Below, in pieces: positions 1 through 5,235 of a stretch of 6,994 nt of DNA (the first letter of the stretch is position 1; every line of letters begins with the position of its first letter). The position numbers were made by a program, and so were the translations under genes. The notes below the pieces were generated by a model. That model did no database searches. It was not told the DNA's origin and saw only the letters and a list, made by a program, of their open reading frames with translations. This DNA comes from Phycisphaerales bacterium UBA4658 (GTDB lineage: Bacteria; Planctomycetota; Phycisphaerae; Phycisphaerales; UBA1924), in contig DHLW01000096.1 of assembly GCA_002405485.1 (NCBI GenBank), forward strand, positions 52,961-59,954. The letters are read 5' to 3'.

Positions 1-104
1 CCCCAGCCCGTACCCATGGCGACCACGAACTCGTCCAGGCCGCCTGGCGTGCTCTTGGCCGGGCGAGCTCTGGCGATGGTCGGGGGCCGGAGTCCCGTGC
101 CAAA

Positions 105-120
105 CAGATTCCGGCAGATT
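105..120. repeat. Tandem CAGATT direct repeat, 10-base period
   Basis: CAGATT occurs at 105-110 and again at 115-120, with CCGG between them and TTTTCCG after the second copy. The spacing is one helical turn, so the two copies would face the same side of the DNA, as tandem activator or repressor half-sites do. It lies about 30-45 bases upstream of the only reasonable -10 sequence in the region. Two copies of six bases can also arise by chance, so a regulatory role is a guess. Confidence 0.2.
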
Positions 121-150
121 TTTCCGAACGGGCTGCGTCTGACCTCCGAA

Positions 151-156
151 TACACT
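151..156 (+). promoter_or_regulatory. Candidate -10 element for the coiled-coil gene
   Basis: TACACT matches the sigma-70 -10 consensus at four of six bases and sits in the least GC-rich patch upstream of the gene at 250. No convincing -35 hexamer is found 16-18 bases before it, so it would need an activator or another sigma factor. If used, it would give a leader of roughly 90 bases. Weak call. Confidence 0.2.
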
Positions 157-235
157 GGTATCACCCCGGGTTCTAGGACCCTGATGCGTCCTCGAACGAC
201 CGGTTTGAGCGGGGCTGGATGCCGGGCGGCCGATC

Positions 236-242
236 GGGAGGG
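236..242 (+). promoter_or_regulatory. Ribosome binding site that decides the start at 250
   Basis: GGGAGGG lies 7 bases before the ATG at 250, a strong Shine-Dalgarno match with good spacing. It favours this start over the in-frame ATGs at 16 and 184. The ATG at 184 has only an AGGA about 5 bases ahead of it, and it would add 22 residues that do not resemble a membrane-protein N-terminus. Confidence 0.6.
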
Positions 243-249
243 CCGAACA

Positions 250-2061
250 ATGCACGAGATTCAACGCGTCATTTCGGCGGCTTCCTGGCGTCTGGGTCTG
301 GCGAACTTCATCCGCGGCGTGGTGTTCATGGCCGCCGCGCTCCTCGCTCTGGCCATGCTCACGCGCATCGTGCAGCAGGTCTTTGGACTGACGCTGCCCT
401 GGCGCGAGATCGTGTATTCCGCCGCGGGCGCGGCGCTGCTGGGCGGGCTGGTCTGGTCGATCGTGGCTCGTCCGAGCAAGGATGCCGTGGCCCGGCGCGT
501 TGACGAGGGGGCGAATCTGAAGGAGTCGCTCTCGACAGCGCTGAGCGTCGCGCCCATGCAGGATGACCCCTGGGCCCGCGCCGCGATCGAGCAGGCAACT
601 CGGACGGCGCGAGGAGTGAACGTCAGCCAGGCGGTGCCTATCGCGGCTCCGCGCTTCTGGCCCGTGCCGCTGACGCTGGCGCTCGCGCTGGCGGTGCTCT
701 GGATGGCGCTGCCGCGGCTGGATGTGCTGGGCTGGAACGCCCGCAAGCTCGCCGAGGAGACGCGCCAGGCCCAGATCGTGGAGGCCAAGGCCGAGGTGAT
801 CCAGGCGACCAAGAAGGTCGAGGACATGGTGGAGAAGCTCGGTTTGGACAAGGACGCCGTCGAGGCGCCGAAACCCGAGCCGATCGCGCCGCGCACGCCC
901 GAGGATGTGCGCCGCGAGGCGATCAAGAATCTGACGAGTCTCAAGGATCGTCTCGAGCAGCTCCGCGAGGGCGAGAAGGGCCAGAAGCTCGACGCCGTCA
1001 AGAACAAGCTCAAACAGCTTCGCACTCCGCCGGGCCAGGCGAGCGAGCTCTCCAAGGCCATGGCCAAGGGCAACTTCCAGCAGGCCAAGGAGGAGGTCGA
1101 GAAGCTCAGGGAGCAGATGGGCTCCGGGGCGCTTAGCGACGAGCAGAAGCAGCAGCTCTCCGAGCAGCTCGACTCCATGGCCAAGCAGCTCGAAGAGCTC
1201 GCCAAGAACAAGGAGGCGCTCGAGAAGGCCCTGAAGGAGGCGGGCATCGATCCGTCCAAGGCCGGCGACCCGGCCGCCCTGCAGCAGGCCATGGAACAGG
1301 CCCAGAACCTGACCCAGGAGCAGAAGCAGCAGCTCCAGGAGATGGCCCAGTCCTCCGCCGCCAGTCAATCCGCGATGGACGCGCTCAGCCAGGCTGCCTC
1401 GCAGATGGCCGAGGCCGCCCAGAGCGGCGACCAGCAGGCCATGAACCAGGCCGCCTCGCAGATGTCCGATCAGATGAGCCAGATGGAGCAGCTCAACCAG
1501 GAGATGCAGCTCGCCGAGGCCGCCATGAGCGAGTGCGAGAACCAGATGGGCCAGCTCGGTCAGTGCGAGAACGGCGGCGACCAACCCGGCGAGAGCGCTG
1601 GCGAAGGTCAGGAGCCCGGCGATGGCATGGCCGGCCAGGGCCAGGGCGAGGGAAACTCCACCTGGTCCGAGGGCTGGAGCCAGAACATGGGCCAGGGAGG
1701 CCGCGGGGGCTCGGGCCTCGGACAGGGCGGAAGCGCACAGTCCGAAAAGTCCTCGTTCGACACCGAAACCCGCAAGTCCATCGGCAAGATGGGCGAAGGC
1801 CCCATCGTCAGCCGGCGACTCGTCGAGGGTGACAGCATCCGCGGCGAGAGCCGCGCTGAGATCGTCCGCGCCATCGAGCAGGCCGAGCAGAACGCCACCG
1901 AGGCCATCGAGAACAACACCATCCCGCGCGAGTACCACGAGGCGATCAAGAACTACTTCGGCACGCTCAAGTCCGGCGGCAAGCCGGCCAAGGATGCCAA
2001 GGACGCCAAGCCCGCCGCTCCCGCCAAGCCTGCACAGCCAGCCCAGGACGCCGGAAAGTGA
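250..2061 (+). CDS. Membrane-anchored coiled-coil protein, DUF4175-like
   Basis: A 603-residue protein of unknown molecular role. Three hydrophobic helices are visible at about 20-38, 54-73 and 137-155. Between the second and third is a conserved-looking block (about 75-100, PSKDAVARRVDEGANLKESL) like that of the DUF4175/TIGR02302 group. Residues 165-425 are almost all helix-forming, rich in Lys, Glu, Gln and Met, and should form long coiled coils. Residues 430-497 are Gly/Gln/Glu-rich and disordered, with the protein's only two cysteines (429 and 439) at the start. A compact C-terminal block (about 500-572) ends in IPREYHEAIKNYF, followed by a Lys/Ala/Pro tail. Helix count and charge suggest that most of the chain lies in the periplasm. 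From memory, related planctomycete proteins sit in MoxR ATPase/DUF58/von Willebrand operons; the upstream side is outside this window. The next gene overlaps its stop codon. The family match is by architecture only. Confidence 0.8.
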   Translation: MHEIQRVISAASWRLGLANFIRGVVFMAAALLALAMLTRIVQQVFGLTLPWREIVYSAAGAALLGGLVWSIVARPSKDAVARRVDEGANLKESLSTALSVAPMQDDPWARAAIEQATRTARGVNVSQAVPIAAPRFWPVPLTLALALAVLWMALPRLDVLGWNARKLAEETRQAQIVEAKAEVIQATKKVEDMVEKLGLDKDAVEAPKPEPIAPRTPEDVRREAIKNLTSLKDRLEQLREGEKGQKLDAVKNKLKQLRTPPGQASELSKAMAKGNFQQAKEEVEKLREQMGSGALSDEQKQQLSEQLDSMAKQLEELAKNKEALEKALKEAGIDPSKAGDPAALQQAMEQAQNLTQEQKQQLQEMAQSSAASQSAMDALSQAASQMAEAAQSGDQQAMNQAASQMSDQMSQMEQLNQEMQLAEAAMSECENQMGQLGQCENGGDQPGESAGEGQEPGDGMAGQGQGEGNSTWSEGWSQNMGQGGRGGSGLGQGGSAQSEKSSFDTETRKSIGKMGEGPIVSRRLVEGDSIRGESRAEIVRAIEQAEQNATEAIENNTIPREYHEAIKNYFGTLKSGGKPAKDAKDAKPAAPAKPAQPAQDAGK

Positions 2062-3161
2062 CCGCCGATCCATCGGCCCCTTCGAATGTGGCCGCCCCCC
2101 GGGTGGTCTCGCGTCGCGTGTTCTGCGCCTCAGGCGCGCTCGCACTCGCCGCCCCGATTCTCGCACCACTCTCCGCCTGCACGCGCTCCGCCAAACCCGC
2201 GCGGCTGGTGCTCTACTGCTCCGCGGACGCCGAGTACGCCATCCAGATCATCGGGCGTTTTCAAGAGCGCGTCGGCGTGCAGGTCGATCCGGTCTTTGAC
2301 ACCGAAGCCACCAAGACCACCGGACTCGTGAATCGCCTGCTCGCCGAGAAGTCCCGCCCGAGAGCCGATGTCTGGTGGTCCAGCGAGCCGCTGGGCACCA
2401 TCCGCCTTGCCCGCGCGGGCGTGTTCGCCCCCTATCGCAGCTCGGCCGCCGAGGCCTCACTCCCGGGCGGCTGGCCCGCGGTGCTCAAGGACGACTCCGC
2501 CACGCCACTGTGGTACGCCTTCGGCGATCGGGCCCGGGTCTTTGTTCGAAACACCCGCATCGTCCCCGAAGCAGACGCGCCGCGCACGCTCGATGATCTG
2601 CTCCATCCGCGCTTCGCCGGTCGCGTCGGGATCGCCCGGCCGCAGTTCGGCACGACCCGCGGGCACATGGCCGCGGCCCTCGCCACCCGTGGCGAGGCCG
2701 CCTTCGTCGCCTGGCTCAGAGGCCTGCGCTCCGCCAACGTCCGCCTGCTGGATGGCAACGCCGCGGTGGCGCGGGCCGTGGCCACGGGCGAGCTGCACAT
2801 CGGGCTGACCGACAGCGACGACGTCTTCGCAGGTCAGGCGCAGGGCTGGCCCATCGAGCTCAGCTTCGAGCGCCCGCCCCCAGAGCCGACCCTTGTGCTC
2901 ATTCCGAACACCGTCGCGCGGATCGCCGGGAATCCCGCCGGCGACGCCGCGCACGCGCTCGTGGACTATCTGCTCTCCGCCGACGCCCAGCGAGCCCTGG
3001 CGCTGACGCCCTCGCGCAATCTGCCGGTCGATCCCGATCTGCGGCGCGAGCTCGGCGGGTGGTACCCGAGCGACCTTCCCCCGCAGTCGATCGCGATGGC
3101 CCGAATCGCCGACCACGTCGAACCCGCGATCGCGCTCTGCGAGCGCGAGCTTGGCGCGTGA
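2058..3161 (+). CDS. Tat-type lipoprotein, iron(III)-family periplasmic binding protein
   Basis: A 367-residue extracellular solute-binding protein of the FbpA/FutA-like group, which captures ferric iron or small anions for ABC importers. The N-terminus has a twin-arginine motif SRRVF (18-22), a hydrophobic stretch (24-39) and a lipobox LSAC with Cys41, so the mature protein should be lipid-anchored outside the cytoplasmic membrane. The first lobe begins LVLYCSADAEYA (50-61), followed by PRADVWWSSE (101-110). The hinge region has NTVARIAGNP (284-293) and DYLLSADAQRALA (303-315), typical of the fold. At the position of the iron-binding tyrosine pair of FbpA I read TDSDD (251-255), so Asp-Asp stands where Tyr-Tyr would be. 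The GTG start overlaps the preceding TGA by 4 bases and has AGGA 9 bases ahead; an in-frame GTG at 2103 is less well placed. No permease or ATPase is adjacent, so the ligand is unknown. Confidence 0.85.
   Translation: MTADPSAPSNVAAPRVVSRRVFCASGALALAAPILAPLSACTRSAKPARLVLYCSADAEYAIQIIGRFQERVGVQVDPVFDTEATKTTGLVNRLLAEKSRPRADVWWSSEPLGTIRLARAGVFAPYRSSAAEASLPGGWPAVLKDDSATPLWYAFGDRARVFVRNTRIVPEADAPRTLDDLLHPRFAGRVGIARPQFGTTRGHMAAALATRGEAAFVAWLRGLRSANVRLLDGNAAVARAVATGELHIGLTDSDDVFAGQAQGWPIELSFERPPPEPTLVLIPNTVARIAGNPAGDAAHALVDYLLSADAQRALALTPSRNLPVDPDLRRELGGWYPSDLPPQSIAMARIADHVEPAIALCERELGA
3130..3148 (+). terminator. Perfect 8-bp hairpin at the end of the binding-protein gene
   Basis: TCGCGCTC at 3130-3137 pairs perfectly with GAGCGCGA at 3141-3148 around a TGC loop. 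It ends 10 bases before the stop codon. No T-run follows, so this is not a canonical intrinsic terminator. It could stabilise the 3' end of the message, help termination at the convergent junction, or be a by-product of GC-rich codons. Confidence 0.25.
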
Positions 3162-3189
3162 GATCGGCCCGCACGAGTCGCACGTCCCG

Positions 3190-3777
3190 TCATGCGGTCG
3201 GGTTCGACCGGTCCTTCACCCAAAGCTCCATCCGGATGTCATCGACATACTCCCCCGGGCCCATCTTGACAAACCCCCGCTGCACGTACTGGTCGATGAA
3301 CCCGAGCGATCTGTACAGATGAATCGCCCGCGCGTTGGTTGCGAACACGTTGAGCCCCACGCGCTCGATCGTCGGATGCGCACGCGCCCAGCCGATCACG
3401 ACCGCGATCAGCGCGCGTCCGATTCCTTCGTCTCGGCACGATGAGCACACCGAGATGCCGATCGTCCCGGCGTGCCGAAGCCGCTGATACTTCAGCGTCG
3501 CGAAGTGGATCGCCCCGGCCGCCGCACCCTGGCTCCCGGGCTCGAACGCGCCCAGGGCGAGCCAATCCGGCTCAGCAAGATGCTCCCGGATGAGCTCCGC
3601 CCGCCGCTCGATCGACAGATCCCGCTCCGCCGGCAGCGTCACCCCGAACTCCATCGCCGTCCGATCCGAGTCCCGCGTCACCTCGACGAGCGTGGCCGCA
3701 TCCTCCGGCTCGCAAGTGCGCAGCACCAACCGCCTTCCGGATCGACTCTCGAAGGAGACCGGCTCGACTCTGCCCAT
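3190..3777 (-). CDS. GNAT-family N-acetyltransferase
   Basis: A 195-residue acetyl-CoA-dependent acyltransferase of the GNAT fold; the substrate cannot be told from sequence. The acetyl-CoA pyrophosphate loop is CRDEGIGRALI (114-124), fitting R-x-x-G-x-G, preceded by the strand GTIGISVCSS (104-113). The later motif LNVFATNARAIHLYRSLGF (142-160) has the Asn and Tyr typical of the family. The tail, GEYVDDIRMELWV, resembles that of small-molecule or peptide N-acetyltransferases. The length is slightly above the usual 150-180 because of an N-terminal extension. The ATG lies 3 bases after the stop of the DinB-like gene. The only Shine-Dalgarno-like sequence (GGAGG, 3794-3790) is 12 bases away inside that gene, so translation is probably coupled. 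It is the last gene of the minus-strand run and converges on the binding-protein gene with 28 bases between stops. Confidence 0.88.
   Translation of the reverse strand: MGRVEPVSFESRSGRRLVLRTCEPEDAATLVEVTRDSDRTAMEFGVTLPAERDLSIERRAELIREHLAEPDWLALGAFEPGSQGAAAGAIHFATLKYQRLRHAGTIGISVCSSCRDEGIGRALIAVVIGWARAHPTIERVGLNVFATNARAIHLYRSLGFIDQYVQRGFVKMGPGEYVDDIRMELWVKDRSNPTA
3195..3210. terminator. Perfect 6-bp hairpin inside the 3' end of the GNAT gene
   Basis: CGGTCG at 3195-3200 pairs perfectly with CGACCG at 3205-3210 around a GGTT loop. It falls within the last codons of the minus-strand acetyltransferase and 33 bases past the stop of the plus-strand binding-protein gene, so it could act on either transcript. 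Neither side has a T-run. Together with 3130-3148 it brackets the convergent junction; a bidirectional termination role is only suggested. Confidence 0.25.
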
Positions 3778-3780
3778 GCT

Positions 3781-4293
3781 TCAGACCCGCCTCCGCGTGA
3801 GCGTGATGTAGTCCGTCGACGCGGGCTTGGTGCCGGTTTGCGCAAGCAGGCCGGCGATCTGGCCCCGGTGGTATGACGAGTGATTCACCACGTGGGTGAG
3901 GATCTCGCCCCGCGTGGACTCGTATGTCACATTCTCGGTCGATGTGTACCGCACGATCGAGTGCAGCTCATCGTGTCCGAGCCCGCCAAGCCACCGCGTC
4001 CACAGTTCGTCCATCTCGATGGCGATGCGTTCGCTCCGGTCAAGGTCCCAGTTCGGGAACACGCCGCCGTCGGGGAATCCGGTGAGGGTGCTCACGCGGC
4101 TCAGCCAGAGCTGCTTTGCCGCCTGCATGTGCGCGAAGATCGCCATCGCGCGCTCCAGAGGGGCCGCAAGCGAGGCCAGCCCGCTCTCGCGGACGCGCGT
4201 CTCCCCTTCGCGCAGCTTGGCGACGACCAGCGGCGTGCACCGCGTCTCATAGCCAAGAAGCGCCGCCAACTGTTCGTGCAACGACCGATCCAT
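3781..4293 (-). CDS. DinB/YfiT-fold putative metal-dependent protein
   Basis: A 170-residue protein of the DinB-like four-helix-bundle superfamily. The family includes thiol-dependent S-transferases and stress-induced proteins, and many members bind a divalent metal through three histidines. Here His55 in the second helix (FAHMQAAKQLWLSR) and the His134-x3-His138-x3-His142 run in HVVNHSSYHRGQIAGLL supply the expected ligands. The C-terminal KPASTDYITL is also typical. Length is normal for the family. The ATG has AGGAG 7 bases ahead. The gene follows pdxJ by 30 bases and precedes the acetyltransferase by 3, so it probably shares their transcript. Substrate and physiological role are not visible. 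Despite the family name, nothing links it to the DNA polymerase also called DinB. Confidence 0.88.
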   Translation of the reverse strand: MDRSLHEQLAALLGYETRCTPLVVAKLREGETRVRESGLASLAAPLERAMAIFAHMQAAKQLWLSRVSTLTGFPDGGVFPNWDLDRSERIAIEMDELWTRWLGGLGHDELHSIVRYTSTENVTYESTRGEILTHVVNHSSYHRGQIAGLLAQTGTKPASTDYITLTRRRV

Positions 4294-4300
4294 GGGTGTG

Positions 4301-4305
4301 CTCCT
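4301..4305 (-). promoter_or_regulatory. Ribosome binding site of the DinB-like gene
   Basis: On the minus strand AGGAG lies 7 bases before the ATG at 4293, in the 30-base gap after pdxJ. It supports this start and independent translation initiation within the shared transcript. Confidence 0.6.
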
Positions 4306-4323
4306 GTCCGTCTGGCCGCGCGG

Positions 4324-5100
4324 CTACTCGCGCCGGCGCACCGCCGCCCCGGTCATGAGCGCCTTCATCTCCCGCACGGCCTCGCGCAGGCCCACGTAGA
4401 TCGCCCGGCTCACGATCGCGTGCCCGATGTGCAGCTCGCTCACGCCCATCAGCCCCGCGATCGGCGTGACGTTGTGGTAGTTCAGCGCGTGCCCCGCGTT
4501 GAAGCGCAGGCCGCTTGCGCGCACGTGCTCCCCCGCCGATCGCACCTTGTCCAGCTCCGCCGCCAAGGGCTTGCGCCGGAAGTCTCCGCCGCACGTCGCA
4601 AACGCGTGCGCGTACGGACCGGTGTGCACCTCGCACACGTCAAACCCCGCCTTCACGCACGCATCCACCTGCGCACGATCCGGGTCGATGAACGCCGACA
4701 CGATCAGTCCCGCGTCCTTCAGCCGCTTCACGTCGCCCGACAGCTTCGCCAGGTTGCCGCGGACGTCCAGGCCGCCCTCGGTCGTCACCTCCTGCCGGCC
4801 CTCGGGAACGAGCATCGCGGTGTGCGGCTTGCTCCGGATCGCGATGCCGATCATCTCCTCCGTCGCCGCCATCTCCAGGTTGAGCTTCACCTTCGCCAGC
4901 CGACCGAGCAGTTCCAGGTCGCGATCCTGAATGTGCCGCCGATCCTCTCGCAGGTGCACGGTGATCCCGTCGGCCCCGCCCAGCTCCGCCTCGTGCGCGG
5001 CGCGCACCGGATCGGGTTCGCCGTCGCCCACGCCGGGCCCTCGATACCGCGCGTTCCGCACCGACGCCACGTGATCAATGTTCACGCCCAGTTGGATCAT
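4324..5100 (-). CDS. pdxJ: Pyridoxine 5'-phosphate synthase PdxJ
   Basis: A 258-residue cytoplasmic TIM-barrel enzyme. It condenses 1-deoxy-D-xylulose 5-phosphate with 3-amino-2-oxopropyl phosphate to pyridoxine 5'-phosphate, the ring-closing step of the DXP-dependent vitamin B6 pathway. The family signatures are present: GVNIDHVASVRNAR (5-18, with Asn7, Asp9, His10), ITVHLREDRRHI (46-57, His49 and Arg51), NLEMA with Glu76, EVTTEGGLDV (104-113), CEVHTGPYA with Glu157, NAGHALNYHNV with His204, and LHIGHAIVSRA. It is slightly longer than the E. coli enzyme. Part of this is a Gly-rich insertion of about six to ten residues after NAR (about 19-28), and part is an Arg-rich tail. The ATG has no Shine-Dalgarno sequence but sits just after a promoter-like sequence, so the message may be leaderless. 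It heads the minus-strand run with the DinB-like and acetyltransferase genes; the acpS neighbour common elsewhere is absent. Confidence 0.97.
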   Translation of the reverse strand: MIQLGVNIDHVASVRNARYRGPGVGDGEPDPVRAAHEAELGGADGITVHLREDRRHIQDRDLELLGRLAKVKLNLEMAATEEMIGIAIRSKPHTAMLVPEGRQEVTTEGGLDVRGNLAKLSGDVKRLKDAGLIVSAFIDPDRAQVDACVKAGFDVCEVHTGPYAHAFATCGGDFRRKPLAAELDKVRSAGEHVRASGLRFNAGHALNYHNVTPIAGLMGVSELHIGHAIVSRAIYVGLREAVREMKALMTGAAVRRRE

Positions 5101-5105
5101 GCCGG

Positions 5106-5135
5106 AGGATAGAGGCGACGCGCGACAGGGGTCGA
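5106..5135 (-). promoter_or_regulatory. Candidate sigma-70 promoter for pdxJ, possibly leaderless
   Basis: Read on the minus strand, TCGACC (5135-5130) and TATCCT (5111-5106) each match the -35 and -10 consensus at four of six bases, with an 18-base spacer. The -10 ends 5 bases before the pdxJ ATG, so transcription starting 6 bases downstream would begin on the A of the start codon. No Shine-Dalgarno sequence precedes that ATG, as expected for a leaderless message. Both hexamers are imperfect. Confidence 0.35.
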
Positions 5136-5172
5136 GAGCCGCGCTGCGCCGACCTCGGCCCCCGCGCCAGAG

Positions 5173-5178
5173 TACAGT
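5173..5178 (+). promoter_or_regulatory. Weak candidate -10 for the glycosyltransferase gene
   Basis: TACAGT fits the -10 consensus at four of six bases, and CCGACC at 5149-5154 is a poor -35 with an 18-base spacer. It is the only promoter-like sequence I see reading right from the 135-base divergent spacer 5101-5235. Use of this site would leave a leader of about 50 bases. The spacer shows nothing else recognisable. Confidence 0.15.
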
Positions 5179-5235
5179 CGAACCCGCTCAACGCACGCTC
5201 GCGCCCGCCCGTTCCGGCCGCCTTGCTCAATCGCC

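Larger units (their letters stand above)
1..249. other. Upstream/leader region of the coiled-coil gene, no assigned gene
   Basis: No gene can be supported here. The plus-strand frame of the next gene stays open up to an ATG at 16, but the good ribosome binding site lies just before 250 and the intervening residues do not look like a protein domain. On the minus strand an ATG at 17-15 could begin a divergent gene running off the left edge, and its frame has GC-rich third positions back to about position 80, but there is no clear ribosome binding site. A third frame, on the plus strand, is open from base 3 to a TAG at 174-176 and could be the tail of an upstream gene. The stretch 101-160 is less GC-rich than its surroundings, which fits a promoter region. 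Confidence 0.4.

Noticed and set aside
16..249. N-terminal extension of the coiled-coil protein to the ATG at 16 or 184
   Set aside because: The added residues have no domain character, and the strong GGGAGGG is placed for the ATG at 250, where a membrane-protein N-terminus begins.
261..1292. 343-codon open frame on the minus strand
   Set aside because: It is antisense to the coiled-coil gene; its product is a Ser/Ala-rich mirror of the Glu/Gln/Lys codons, with no domain. Long antisense frames are expected in GC-rich genes.
1987..2050. Repetitive AAG-GAC-GCC type codons near the end of the coiled-coil gene, as a possible DNA repeat
   Set aside because: The repetition follows the Lys/Ala/Pro-rich protein tail and is irregular at the DNA level, so it is low-complexity coding sequence and not a separate element.
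3880..5112. 410-codon open frame on the plus strand
   Set aside because: It lies opposite pdxJ and the DinB-like gene, both of which have clear family motifs. Its product is rich in His, Arg and Pro with no recognisable fold.
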